Assembly: GCA_030062745.1 (NCBI GenBank)
Contig: CP099841.1
Coordinates: 29,019,398 to 29,083,397 of the forward strand
Reading direction: 5' to 3'
Length of the DNA stretch: 64,000 nucleotides
Source of the DNA: Capitulum mitella
Lineage: Eukaryota; Arthropoda; Thecostraca; Pollicipedomorpha; Pollicipedidae
Positions within the stretch are counted from its first letter, which is position 1, and each line of letters starts with the position of its first letter. Below, piece after piece: positions 1 to 12,714 of this stretch. The notes under the pieces were generated by a model. That model worked only from the letters and a program-made list of their open reading frames with translations, searched no databases and was not told where the DNA came from. The position numbers were made by a program, and so were the translations under genes.

Positions 1-873
1 GCGGCTGGGCGCGGGCTGTCGGGAGAGCCGGCCGACGTCCACCGGGAGCAGGCGTGGCGCACTCCTGCGCCGTCGGCCCGCGAAAAACAACGGCGACCGG
101 CGTGTGTCGGGAGTCCCCGGCACCGCAGGCGTCCGTGCTGGAAGAGCTTGCGGTACGACAAGGAACAGCATGAGCAAGTGAGACACCCCGCCCGTCTTCT
201 GTGTTCTGATATCTGGCCCAAGCGCCAACACCGACATGAATACTTATCGTAACACAGGCGTTCAACAGATATACTTACCCTAGCACAAGTGTTCAACATA
301 TATATGAGGACAGCATCGTTTTATTCCCCGTGCTGTTCTAAGAGTCACGTTTTTCTATGACACGTTCACAATATCAAAACATATGTCGTATATACAGTCG
401 GACAAATTTCTGGGCTAGAAATACTAAGCACGGAAGAAACGCTTGCTGCGCACAGAAGCATCAGCTGACTACATACTATTAACTCATGGTCGCTAGATAC
501 ATAAATTAAAATTTTCTGCAGTATTCAGTCTGGTCCATTTCACAGATATCATTGTTACATATGAAATGCATTGTCAGCATAGCTTCAGCTCCGGCGCGAT
601 GCCGACATTTGCGATAACATGTTGCGACAAGCGCCACTGATATCCGGAAGTTGCTGCAGACCCTCACAACGTTTGCAGGTACCAGCCGTGAAGAGGAAAA
701 TATTGCAAATTCTGGAACCAGTGCTGTATGAAAAGAGAAGTCATGCCACCGTCACGAGCTTTACCGGCACCTGATCACACTCCCTGCAGCATATTGCCAA
801 TGCAAAAAAAAATGCTTAAACGTTTCATACTCCTAGTGTTTTGGCATTGGCATGCTCCTACCAGACATGTGGG

Positions 874-1060
874 CGATTCACGAAATTGTGAATCAATTCG
901 ATTCTGATTCACAGCCCGAGAACGTGATTCTGATTCTGGTTCCGATTCAGCTTGGGAAACAGAATCAGTTCGATTCTGATTCAAGGACATGACGGCAAGG
1001 AGTCGACTCGATATACGATTCACGAATCACGACTCAACTCACGATTCAGTTATTTACGAA
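874..1060. repeat. GATTC-rich degenerate repeat island (left)
   Basis: Direct and inverted copies of short words such as GATTCTGATTC, GTGAATCA and GAATCGATTC are packed into about 190 bp. A second island with the same vocabulary lies at about 1690-1910. Such paired islands can be the subterminal repeats of a non-autonomous DNA transposon, but I see no clean terminal inverted repeat or target duplication. Confidence 0.6.
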
Positions 1061-1689
1061 ATGACGAAAACCGCGCTTTTTTGTCAAATGCAGTGACCAA
1101 GTCCTGGGTCTTGTGTTATCCCAAGGCCTGCTATAGATTGTAGGATAATATGAGAGAACAATGATAAGGCATTTCATATACTGCTTGATATTTCTACGCA
1201 TGAGCATAGAGCACTGTACCCAAATGCCCAAATGCAGTTTGCATTTTGCGCCAAGATGTAAAGAATCCCAGTATGTAAATGCATTAGTGTCTAAGGTCAG
1301 TGGTAATACTGCAAATGTTCACCAGCAATAACCCACAAATAAAACGTCTTGCATTTCTTCGTAATAAAAAGATAGTCATAACTAATGATGCGAAGAATAG
1401 AATATGAGCACGAAATTGTGAAGGGAAATGAGCATTAGGGTGGATGTAGTACGTATCAAATGTACCTTCCACTCAAGCATTCATTTAGGGTGTGGAATGT
1501 GCAAATTTGTTTGACATATTGACATACTGATTCTGTATGACGTACACGAAATATTTCATTTTTCATTGCATCAGAACTGTAACTTTCATTTCCTGTTTTC
1601 CCTTAGCTCTGCACTCTCCCCAGATAGACCTTATGATAACTGTTGTAAACATTGGCGAAGAATTGTCACATTTATTAGTTAAATAAAGG

Positions 1690-1910
1690 ATTCTAATGAA
1701 TCAGGATTTCTGAATCGATTCAGCGAATCGATTGCCACCAACTTTGCGAATTGATTCGATTCTGATTCTGATTATTGAGCCGAAGAGTGTTTCGAATTCT
1801 GATCCTGATTCACAGTCGTCAAATAGTGCATTAATACTGATTCTGATTAACAAAAAGGGGCAGTGAATCAGAATCGATTCTAGTTCGATTCTGAATCGCT
1901 GACAAGTCTG
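1690..1910. repeat. GATTC-rich degenerate repeat island (right)
   Basis: This is the second block of GATTCTGATTC-like words, including GAATCGATT and several GATTCTGATT copies. It lies about 630 bp beyond the left island, and the sequence between them is unremarkable and AT-rich. The pair may bound one element. Confidence 0.6.
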
Positions 1911-2934
1911 GTTCGTACAAGGCATTGTCAGTTAGCAAAGCCAAAACGGATGTCCCAGATATGGAAGAAGGGTCGATGGGTAAGGCAGCAGAAATCTTCC
2001 TCTTCTAAACAAAAATGATGGCAGTCGGTAAAAATAGCTGATTTCCAGTTGGCACATCTTAAGTGATATGCTAGATTAGCGACCACAAATTTCCCCAAGT
2101 ATGGGACCTTGGTACAAGTGGAGTGTGAGGACGGTTGGTAAGTACCAGTAAACCTGCTGCAGCGTTTCTTGAAGGTAAATTGGAAGATATGACCCTGATT
2201 TCCGATGAAAGACGGAAAAATACGTAGCCTATCTGCTATGCGCGACACCGTTAAAAGTTCACGTTGTAATATGTGCAGCATCTGTAACGTATAGACTTTC
2301 ATGCGCCAGATTCGAAACTGCAGCGTGAACTGCATGGATTACAAATTTTATGAGCACACAGCCATTTGCTAAAACACTGGAACTCTTCCTCCGAATCTAC
2401 TGTTCACCAGGCTCATATGCGGAGAGAAATGCGCACAACACCCAGAAAAGGTGCAAAGATGCTACGTCATCCGCTATCCACGTACAATAGGCGTGCAGTT
2501 CTCGTGTTGCGTTACCAGCCCGGGAAATAGCCTCGCCCACTGACAAAGCTGCGCGCAAAGCCTGACGCCAGTGGGGCCGGAGAGCGCCCTCATTTCACCG
2601 CCGCCTCACTCTGAAGCCTCGCTGCGTCGCTGAGGAGCACAACACCGACACACAGCGCGGCCCGCGCCGGCGAGCCAGGCGCCGTGAAGTGCCTCCGTGT
2701 CTCGCCAGAGACGCCCTCTGGCCGGCCCCTGAACTTTTCCCTAAGCGAGGCTGCGAGACAGCGCCTCGCTTCCTCTTTTTTGCTGCCCGAGCTTTTTCAG
2801 TCGACTGAGCCGACCCTGCTGCGTTTGAGGCTCTAGGTTCCATGTGGTCTGTACGACCTGAGTGACTTTGGTTCGAATGAAACGCAGAAACGGCGTTGAT
2901 CCTATCTGAGACGGCCATGACAGCTTCCAGTGTC

Positions 2935-3180
2935 ATTCGGTTACCTTCAGACACATTTAATGGCCTCTGGTAACCTTTGGCATCCTCGAGCCATTTTTAA
3001 ATCATTTTGGTAAGGTTTGGTAGCCACCGTAAACCCCGGCTGCCTTCGGCGACCTCCAGTGAACTCCAGCAATCTTCAAAGACCCTCGTTAATACCCTGA
3101 AACCTCTGGGGGCTTCTAGCTACTTCAGCTTCACATCCAGCGACCTCCTGCAGCCTTCGGTAACACCTGGTCCCCCGGAG
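2935..3180. repeat. Degenerate short tandem repeat
   Basis: Loosely repeated words such as GGTAACCTT, CTTCGGTAAC, CGACCTCCAG and GAACTCCAGC recur every 10-15 bases. The copies are too diverged to define a single unit with confidence. Confidence 0.3.
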
Positions 3181-4014
3181 ACCTCAGGCAGGCGCCAGGC
3201 GTTGGCCCTCAATCGTCCGCCAGCAGGGCCTTGGACGCCTGCACGGTGGACTGGTGGTAACGAGAACGGCCCTCGAAGTCTTCGTTCTCCTCGGTGACCT
3301 GCGTCTGCTGCACGTCCACCCCAGGCGCCATCGGAGTCACCACGATCCGGTCATATTTGGATGACGCGCGCTTCCTGTCGGGGTGATGGCGCGCTCAGTT
3401 GACTGCGAGTTTCAAAACGCGGTATTCGTCAGTTTCTGTCTGTTATACAGGCAACAATGAAAAAGATGAACAGGAATGCTACACTGTCTGTGTGCTTCTA
3501 TTATTGACATAATTTTTACAATCCTAGATCTTTTGGAAGACACAAAGCTTCCTTTCCATGTCCGTATTGGTAATGAAAAACCGTGGCGGTTATCACATCG
3601 ATCAAACAATCCCAACAGTACAGAAAAAGTGTTATTACACTTGACCTGCAGGTTAATACATGGAAACAAAGCGCTAGACTCTAAGGAAGTGAAAAATGGT
3701 AAAATGTATCTATGCTGTGTTGTTGAGCATCAGGCTATACCTCAACATCAGGCATCATCACACATTATCTCAGACTGGGAAGACCTAGTTTGAAAACAGG
3801 TTCCCCAGCTCATGATGACGGGGAGTCTGGAGGAGTGATTCAGCGCCGGAATCCAGACCAACTCCAGCATCAGTCTGGAAGCTGACCACGGTCGCATCAC
3901 AGCAGACGCTTTACCTAAGGCAATGGCTAAACCATTCATTCCAGTCACGATGGGGTGCCTTAAGTGGCGGAGCGCCCGTCGCCGAGGGGCGACTGGCGCC
4001 CCTGCCTGCGCCTC

Positions 4015-6241
4015 TCACCGTCCCACGGCCTGCGCCAGCTTGTCCCGCAGCCAGCCGGTCAGCGAGAACGGGTCGGCCAGCGCGGCCGGGCAGCCGGGAC
4101 TGGCTCGCCGGGCGTACAGCCAGATCAGCAGCACCGACAGCACCGTCAGCAGGCAGTACAGCCAGTTCACCAGCATCATCATCACCAGCTTCAGCAGCAT
4201 CTGAGGCGGCGCAGTGCAAAAATGTAAGTGCAGTTCTCGCTACAGTATATGGGAGTCTTGAAAAGGGTGGACGGTATTAATCTGCATGAATAACTTTTAA
4301 AATCAATGTACGTCAGAGGCATGATTTCCGCTATGTCCCATTAAAACCCCGATGGATTAAACAAAGAAACAAGAAAAGGCCAGCGACCATGCTTACAGAC
4401 ATAAGGTTCACGTCAGTTGCAGTTTGGCGCCACCAGTCACAGTTTCACAGCTACAGAGGAGGCAGTCGCAGAGCATCGACGCTGAAGAAAACACGCCGGC
4501 CACTCACCCCGACCAGAGAGACCCATCGGTTGCAGAACCTCGCGTACCAGCTGGCCGGCTGCAGGTGGATGCCGTCCTGTTCTCCCAACAGTGACGTCAC
4601 GGCGACCGGGTCCCGCCGGTCGGCGGCGTCTGGGACGTCCGAGAAACCGCACAAGACAATCACGACGAGCGGCATCACGAACTCACGAGGCGGAGTCTCA
4701 GGCGTCGCCTCGGGTCTACTGTCACCGCCAATGTTTGGCCCACGCATGCGAAATTTGCGGTGATGTTTGGAAATATCATTGCGGAAGCAGGCAGGCCAGC
4801 CACGTGGCTCTTACCTTTCTCGGTAGTCACCTGGCGGACGCTGTGCGAACTAGAGTCGTCCTCGGGAGATGATGGCACGCTGGTGGTGTTCGTGGACTCC
4901 CACTGCAAAGGAGCGGAGCCTGCGTGAGAGGTCAGGGTAAAGAAAATAACGTGAAATTGCATGACAGCCAAACATTATAGAGCTTACCTCTGAATGTTGA
5001 ACAACCGTAAATATGCTAATGAGTATTCTAAGTACGTGCCACATAAAAATTCGCTTCCTACTTCCTGCTTTAGCTAATTCATAGAAGCGTCTGACGGAAA
5101 ACTGGAAAGGTAAGATGTCCGGGCATGCTAGCAGTTCTGTCTTCAAGAACGCGTGTAAAATATTAATGGCAACTTCAAAGTTCTGGCGAAGTTCGCAGCA
5201 AGCATCAAGTCCGAAAGACAAGCGAAAAATTCCGACGACTCGGAGGTAAGAGTGCTTATCTCAAAACTTTCACCTAAGTCATCGCAACTGCTTTCAAAAA
5301 TTTATAACCGGCATCTACATGACCACGGTAAAGGAATAGCCAAAGCTCAGTCTGATCCTTACAGATGTTTTCATGGCGTTCTTGCTTTGCTTGGACACTT
5401 TATCCACAGCGCCGTAGGCGGTCAGTCCAGTCTCAGTGGTATCAAAGGTTGGCGACCCAAGCTGCTGCGACCTGAGAATAGTCAAAAGTTCTCTTCAGAA
5501 TGTCCATAAAGTTTGCATCCGTTTACCATGATCCATGAAACATTCAGGAAGCCATCCTCGGCATGCATGTAAGCGGCTAATGCTAACATTTTCCCGAAAA
5601 CTTCGCTGAATGATAATACATTGTGAAAAGCAGATGCACCCCGTGAGCCAGTTACATTCTAATATTTTGGGCATGAATTCCGTGGAAGTCATCGTCACAA
5701 AGACAAAAAAACTTTCATTAAAGGACGGGAACAAGTTAAACTCAGCCCGCATATGCTCGATGCCAATCGTGTGCCTGCTACAGCTCCGGGATTCCTGAAC
5801 GGTTACCGGTAAGGGAATCGCACTGTCGGATTCTCCGATCCTGAAGCTTACTTTCGCCTCCGCGCCTCCTCTTCCTGCAGGTCATAGGCGTGCGCCAGGG
5901 CGAAGTAGGCGTAGTCTATGCATGCGTACGTCATCAGAAACGGCAGCGTCACGATGGGCGCCAGCCTGTTGATCTGGCCGATCAGGATGAAGACCAAAGT
6001 GCCCGCGGAAATGGCCATCAGCGCGTATATAGGAACCTGGTTGGCGCCTTTCTGAAAACAAAGCGCGTTGTGTTCAGTACGTCTGCCGACACACGCTCTG
6101 TGCACCGAACACAGCATGACGCAGTAAGACTTGAGATCTTTCTTCAAAGTTAGGATTGCTATTTGCAACCCCAGCACGTCGTTAAGAGACGGGAAAAGAG
6201 CACCATTAGCTCAATCTGAGCGTTTAAACGGTATGCACTCG

Positions 6242-6303
<62 letters not shown>

Positions 6304-9300
6304 AGTATAACAATACGACGCATGTTTTTTTTAGTGTGGTAGTGCTTAACGTAGCACTGAAACCAACGCCTAAAACAACAAGAACACATTCAGTGGTTAG
6401 TTTTTCAACAATATCCGGGAATGACCGCAGTCAAATGTAACCGCATTGCTCACCACTCTGCTGAGAGGCTTTAGAAAGTGGATAATATTCTCATTGGCGA
6501 TGCTCTGAAGAACACGTGGAGTGCCGTACAAAGTTGAAAGACAGGAGGACGAAGATGATATGTAAAGGCCCAGCAGAAGCAGCACACCTGCAAACATTAC
6601 AGATAGTTCAGTTAAGATTTGATTACGACTAATCTCTCCTACACATTCAGTCTCATTCATGATCGTACGGATCAGGAACTGAAATGGCGAAAAAGTCGTC
6701 CCAGTTCTGTGTGCTTTGTCTCTCCAGTCCTGGAAACAGTGCACCAGCCATGACATTTGCGCCGAAAATCGGCCATATCGTCTCACCAGTTGCAGCCACT
6801 CTCTCTGCGATGATGTAGTCTGTTAGCAGCGCTTCTCTGGTACACGTCGCGGCTAACACGAATGCAAACAGGATGTAGAGGATCGTGCTGAAACAAACGT
6901 TTTTGCTTTAGTCCGCGATAGTGGCAACATTTACTATTCTTGGTACTTATCACACCTTTCAATTTTTGATATGACAAACGTCATGATAAGAGCAAAGCCT
7001 TGAATTATCGGCAGCAGCGGAAATGTTAACTCTGCAATACAATGTACCGGGAAATTTCGCAGGATTTAAACCCATTTTCAGTAATTGCTTCTTGGTACTC
7101 CGTCGATTTATCAAAAATAAAACATCGTGCATAAAGCATCTTGGTTGCGCTTTCACCTAAATCATAACGAAAAACGCTCTTATGCCATATTGCTACAACA
7201 TTTCAGCCGACAAAATGCATCACCACCGGTAACTTTCATTGGACCTCTGCAAACTCCTTTTCTCTTTTCTCTCTCATTCACTCGCTCACTCCCCCTCTCT
7301 CCCTCTCTCTTCCTCCCCGCCCTTCCCTCCTCTCCCTCCCCTCCCTTCTCCTCTCTCCCTCTTCCCCTCTCGTAGTCGCCTCATACCTCGCACCCAGGGC
7401 AGCAAGGGTGCCCCGTGGAATGTCCTGTCGGGGGTTGCGCAGGTCGCCAGACATATTGATGCCAGCCATGATGCCCGTCAGACTTGGGAAGAAGACGCCG
7501 AACACGCTGAACCAGTTGTTTCCCTCCGTGTAGCCGGGAGACGTGTTGTTGCGAAGATTTGCCATGTTCCAGCCAACGAAACCATCGCCTGGAAATGATT
7601 TTGGTGGTAACATACGCTTCGCATAGTCTTGTACCCGTGATAGTATACCAACTCGCAGACGCCCAGACAGCACCGCTGATTACATTACCAATCGTTTAGC
7701 CATGAAACTGCTTAAAGAATAGAGATCTTTCATTTCACAACAGAACAAGGCTTCTATGCAGCAAACAAAGCTGAGACACACCATGCCACTGCGCGAAATA
7801 CGCTCGGCCTCGCCTACGAGAGCTCACCTCCGAGACCTTCCCCGATCATCGATCCGAAGAGGAAGTCGAGCACGGCGAGGCCGAGCAGCGCCAGCAGCAC
7901 GAACTGCACCTTCACCACCCACTTGACGCCGGCCACGTTGATGGCGGTCAGCAGGGCGATGAGCGTGATGCCGACGGCCCGCTCCACCCACGGGTTGTCG
8001 GGCGTGTTCAGCAGGTCGGACATGGACTCGCCGAACGCCGCCGCGCAGAGGGCGCAGCCGACCGCCTGCGTGGGCCGCCGCCGGTCAGACCGCCCGGGGT
8101 CGGGCAAAGGCGCTCACGGACAGTGAGCGCCTTTGGTGCCTAGCCTGCCAGACTGACAGCTGATGTGCTGTGAACTCCATATTAAGGGATCCATTTGAGG
8201 TGCTGCAGTTTTTAACATTTCCCGGAGCATGCAAAGGTAGCGATTAATGCTATAAAGGTCCTAGAAAAATGTCAGAACGTTAAGACGGCGCCGTTTCCTT
8301 GGACGCCAGTCCAGAAAAGCCACGAGAATTCCAGAAGACAGTGCCCACCTGTCCGAAGCAGTAGACGAGGCCGAAAGCGGTGCCGATATGGGAGCCGAGG
8401 ACCTGGGAGACCAGCGAATAGACCCCTCCGCTGGCCAGCCGGCAGCGCTCACAGATGCCGATGGCCGACAGGACGGAGGTCAGCACCACACAGACTGCGG
8501 AACAGACAAGGAGAGGCCACAGGTCAAGAACACGCCAACTCAGGGACAGACGCGGGCATACCGTAGTTCAGGAACTCGCCAACTGCGGAATAGGCACAGG
8601 TAGACCACAGGTCGTTGGGACCATCCATCGCGGAACAGATCCAGGCATACGAGAGGTCTGGAACTCTCTCCGTCTGTCTGTTTGGTCTGTACACAGTGTG
8701 AAAACGGAACATGAACGTGCAGGTTTACACAAAACGTCAAACAGATGTCTCGTAAAAGACGATGCGTTTTTGCTCTTAGATATCTAAATCATACGTAGCT
8801 CAACCTTCCTCTTTCATAAACAGATCAGGTCGTGATATCGCAAACCTTGACAGCAAGCTCACAGATGGTGTTTACCTCTCACGAGAGAGGAGGTTCCGCG
8901 GGTTCTCACCGGAGGCCAGGATGATGAGCACGGTGAGGCCCATGCCAGCCTGCGCCACCACCCAGCCGGAGCGGAAGCAGCACAATCACGCCGAAGATGT
9001 TGACGATCACCGTGGTGAAGACGCCGTCCCAGGTGCCGAACAGCACCGGCGACGACACGAAGAAGTTCGACCGCCACCATGGCTGCTGCCGCTGCAGACG
9101 GACACGACAGCGTTGTGCACGAAACGTAAACGAAATGAAAACATAATCACCTGCAGGGTGTCATGTTCTGTCTACAACATGCTGTGCGGTTTTTGCTGTA
9201 CCGGATTAATTAAGTTACCAAACAAAGGCCACGTATGTGAAATGAGATTCACCGGACCTAAACATATTGACATTGGCATATTGGCATATCTCGGCAAGTA

Positions 9301-9642
9301 AACTCAGTGACATGTCTCAGCATAACCCTTCAGGGGAGGGACCGTGAGCAGCTTTGGTAACCAACGGAACCCTGAAACAAATGACCAGCTGAGCCGTTTC
9401 ACATCATGCATCAGCTGAGTCCTAAAACTTTCCCGCCTCCGCTTGGACGCAAGACCGCTCCTTCCGTGCCGAGTTGCGACCCCGCCCACCTGTTCGTCGG
9501 CGAACAGTTCGTCCTCGCCCTCGGCCCGCACGCCTGGGGTGTCGTCTCGCGGGTCGGCAACCGCCGGCGGGCCGCGGGGCGCCTCGGACGCCGGCTGCGA
9601 GCTGAGTCCGAACCGCTTCCAGTCGATCCCGCCCAGCGGCAT
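4015..9642 (-). CDS. SLC12A8: SLC12A8-like solute carrier (cation-chloride cotransporter family), 12 coding exons
   Basis: Coding exons, 5' to 3': 9490-9642, 8910-9091, 8349-8494, 7828-8065, 7387-7588, 6787-6887, 6454-6587, 5852-6051, 5363-5471, 4815-4902, 4508-4629, 4015-4200. All junctions are GT-AG and the phases agree throughout, giving about 619 residues (human SLC12A8 is about 714). The family signature is clear: PWWRSNFFV and [12 protein letters not shown] before the first membrane helix, IASGGVYS-like in helix 2, [50 protein letters not shown] and [21 protein letters not shown]. The long hydrophilic loop is shorter than in human, and the end (NRWVSLVG joined to [15 protein letters not shown], then RRASPG) matches the human C-terminal membrane segment. 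Exon 2 carries one extra base near 8977 that breaks the frame in helix 1. The gene encodes an integral membrane transporter; substrates proposed for mammalian SLC12A8 (polyamines, nicotinamide mononucleotide) are not settled. The ATG at 9642 lies 9 bases from a 3' splice site, so a 5' untranslated exon lies further upstream. Confidence 0.9.
6243..6301. repeat. (AT)n microsatellite
   Basis: About 29 uninterrupted AT dinucleotides lie in the intron between the transporter exons at 6454-6587 and 5852-6051. The array is likely length-polymorphic. Confidence 0.97.
7262..7375. repeat. Polypyrimidine (CT-rich) tract
   Basis: An almost pure pyrimidine run of about 115 bases on the plus strand. On the transcribed strand of the transporter it is a purine run that begins about 10 bases after the 5' splice site of exon 7387-7588. 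Its mirror-like composition could form triplex DNA. Confidence 0.9.
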
Positions 9643-9650
9643 CCTGGCGC

Positions 9651-9860
9651 CTGCCGCAGAGGTCAGGTCACGGAGATCCGGCCACGGGGAATCGTCTGAC
9701 GGATGCGCGCAGGGAGCCGCCTGCCGCAGAGGTCAGGTCACGGAGATCCGGCCACGGGGAATCGTCTGACGGATGCGCGAAGGGAGCCGCCTGCCGCGAA
9801 GGCCAGGTCACAGGGTCAGGGTGCAGGTAGCCGTCTGACAAGAGAGTCAGAGCGCAGGAG
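9651..9860. repeat. 70-bp tandem repeat overlapping the 3' splice site upstream of the transporter start codon
   Basis: CTGCCGCAGAGGTCAGGTCA begins at 9651 and again at 9721, and a diverged copy begins at 9791, so the period is 70 bp. Weaker copies continue towards about 9990. Read on the minus strand, each unit ends in CTGACCTCTGCGGCAG, a complete branch point, pyrimidine stretch and AG. The copy at 9651 is immediately upstream of the exon that holds the transporter start codon. Confidence 0.9.
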
Positions 9861-12446
9861 AATCAGCTGACGCATAGGCCAGGCCACGTGCAATCGCCTG
9901 ACCCAGCATTCAAGCCAACGAGGCCATACGGTGGGTATCTCATCTGTCACAGAGGCCAGGCCACACGACGGCATGGCCACAAGAAACTGCTTCACGCAAA
10001 GGCCAACTGCCTAATGAAGTCTTCCGATAAGGAGAAGTCCGGTTATAGAAATACCCATGCCAGACAGGAGTCAGCTTGCAAAGGACATGCCAGTCACACT
10101 CATCGGCTCGGGCACTAATAAATATGTCCCGATGGCACGTTTGGAACATGTCGCACGGCTTCAACATTCAATAACGCAGCTTTGTTTAGCCGGCCACATG
10201 GCAACGGTACACGGCATGATGATATAATGCACACGTTCCGTTATCGTCGAAGTCCACGGCTGCCATGGCCTGTTAAGGTCCCTCGCGACATGTTCTTCAT
10301 ATCCTGTCCTCGTGAAATATTCCAGCAGACGGGGGAGGGACACGCCATTATTCGTTCAGCGAGATAACCAGAATTCATCAGTAGGGAAGTGTTTTGAAAG
10401 ATGGTGTGACAAAGGTCAGCCCGGTCGGTTCCATGTATACTCATTTTCGCCCCCTACCCCATTATTTTTCATCTGATTTAAATCACTTAATTTTCGATTT
10501 TGATGAAAATGACTCAGAAAGGACTTTTGTTTTTCCAGGTACTAAAATTTACACCGTACCAGGGTGTAAAGCCAGCATTAAAGGATGCGAGTAAAGAGCG
10601 CGAGCGAACAAGACGGTACACTGCACATCACCCACACATCGTACTGCGCAGTGTGCTGGAGTCGAGGACCGCTGCTCATTTAACGCCAGTTATCGAAAAA
10701 GCTCACATTTTCGACACCTTCCCGACGATGTTAGGAACGCCCAGTGTGGCTGGCATACATATGTTACATGTTCTAGAGGCCAGTCCCTATGTTGGAAATA
10801 CTTTATTGGAAGTAAGATCAACTAACCTTATTATTTGCTGAAAGGTAACACGGTATTTAGTACACGAGCACTATTTTAATTGAACTTTGGTTGGGAACTG
10901 ATTGCGATAGACTGCTTTCGACTGCATTGTACGTTGTTTTTAGACGAAAAGTGGTATGTAGGTACCTACCACTGGTGAAAGTTCGCTTGATAGGTTCGTA
11001 GCTATTCCGGGTTTGCTCTTTTCGTTCGCTCATTGAGCTTTTGGGACAGAAACATCCTGAAAGACACTGGACCGGCGTGTTGTATGATGGCATTGTTACA
11101 TAACCTGTTTCTGCTGTGTAATCTTTGGAAACGTTCGCTGTTAAAACTTGGTGTCATGCCACACCAACTGTCGAAGATGGTGTGGTGGAGGCCACATCCG
11201 CCACACCGCATTCCCCACCTATGACGAGCATAGCGGGGTTTCGTTGAACGTTCATTATAATGTTTCGATCATGGGTGTAGAACTGGAGCAAATTTTGGTC
11301 CGAAAACTAAATTCATCGAACCCTAAAACTTCACATTAATGACGAATTTACGGTATTTTATTTCATAAAGCAAGAAACACAAGATTATTGGTACTGTTGA
11401 TATGGAAATTATTCGTATGGAATTCCATACCAATAATTTCCCTTGGTATGGAAAGCTCCCATGCCAAAGGTGAACAAAGTTACGCCCCTGGACGCCATTA
11501 CCATGAGTATGTTGTCTTTAACTGTCCTGAAGCGACCATGATCAATGATCAGCAAGCACGAAAGGACAAACTGAGTAGCAGCAAAAGCCAAATGGTGCAA
11601 TGAACAAGACAACTTTCTTGCTATGACAGCCCTCTGCAAAATTTTCCACTCTGCTTAGAGGAAACAATATCAAGACAAAGTATGAATGAAATAAGATCAA
11701 ATGGACTTCGACGCCATAACGAAACTTAAACATCGAGCCATAATTCATACCAACGAATACGCCGGTGTATGAACTGCATTACGTGAAACAGGGCAAACTC
11801 CTTCAAACTACTTCCGACAAGCGAGCACAATTAAGCCTGAGGCAGGGTTCGCGTGCTCACCCGCCACCTATCACCTGCAAACATATGGCAGCGCGCGGCG
11901 CGGCGGCGCGACGACGGAACGCCTTAGAGCCGGCGGACCGGCGTGCCGGCGTCGGTGGCGAGGCCGTCAGCGGCCGCTGCCGCCGCTGCCGGCCGTGGCG
12001 GGTCCGGTTCGGGCCGGTCGGCCCCGCTGCCTCTCACCTGGTCAGGTCGGCGCCCGGCACAGGACGCCGGCCGACGGCGCCGCGCGGCACGGCCGGTATC
12101 GACCGTCCGGTCGTCGGTGCCGACGCTGGAGCAGGCGCAGCGCCAGCCGCGCGCTGGACGGCCGGCAGCCGGCTGTCGGGAGCGAGCTGCCGGCCCGCGG
12201 CCGGCCGGACGGCGGCGCGCTGGGTCGGCGATTTCGACCAGACGAAACGGGCTCGCTGATTGACACGGTCGGGTGTTTCCTGCCGTTCCAGCTGACATGG
12301 CTGGACGTGCGCGGCCGAGGCAGCCGTTCGAGGACAACGGAAGTGGGTTCAAACACCGTCTGATCGTGTACTGAACGTCTTGGAGACCCACCCCCACCCC
12401 GATCCGCTGCAGTTCCCTCCACATGCGGTGACGGCGCGGTAACAAA
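9861..12446. other. Intergenic or upstream untranslated region
   Basis: No supportable coding exon is present. About 9.9-11.8 kb is unique sequence of mixed composition. From about 11880 to 12260 there is a very GC- and CpG-rich block that is open in several frames on both strands, with no protein similarity that I recognise. It could be the promoter or first non-coding exon of the transporter gene, but nothing in the sequence proves this. Confidence 0.4.
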
Positions 12447-12606
12447 CATGGCTGGAGATTTCCGAAAATTATTGGGGGGGGGTCCATATAAGATTTCAGA
12501 CCGTTTCTTTCCAGTCACTCCCATAGGCCTAATGTTAAAAACCCAGAATACTGATGGGAATCCGGACCCTCTTCCCCTCGTCCCCCCTCCGGGGTCGCCA
12601 GCCATG
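12447..12606. mobile_element. MITE-like element, copy A
   Basis: A 160-bp element is bounded by the inverted repeat CATGGCTGG (12447-12455) and CCAGCCATG (12598-12606). AACAAA occurs directly before it (12441-12446) and again 2 bases after it (12609-12614), possibly a target duplication. It matches a second copy at 26142-26282 in the same orientation, sharing for example GGTCCATA, TTTCTTTCCA and ATGTTAAAA. No coding capacity, so it would be non-autonomous. Confidence 0.65.
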
Positions 12607-12714
12607 GCAACAAATGTTTCGGGTCTTCAAAAGATGTCAGCGCGGAAATGTTGAGTGGTTACGAGCTAAGCCGCAGTATTTGTGCGCACAACGCAGTTTT
12701 AGATGCCTTCAGAT

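Larger units (their letters stand above)
1..4014. other. Intergenic region left of the SLC12A8-like gene
   Basis: I see no coding exon that I can support here. Open frames are short and none resembles a known family. The stretch holds two GATTC-rich islands (annotated separately), a degenerate repeat around 2935-3180, and otherwise unique sequence of mixed composition with ordinary CpG content. The right end is presumably the 3' untranslated region of the minus-strand transporter gene that starts at 9642. I did not find a convincing polyadenylation signal for that gene. Confidence 0.5.

Noticed and set aside
12320-12365. A tRNA gene suggested by GGGTTCAAAC
   Set aside because: There is no matching A box, acceptor-stem pairing or cloverleaf around it. 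I found no convincing tRNA or rRNA anywhere in the window.
11924-12605. Overlapping 187-codon frames in the GC-rich block
   Set aside because: Composition is Arg/Ala/Pro noise on both strands, with no motif, conserved block or splice support. It also runs into the MITE-like element.
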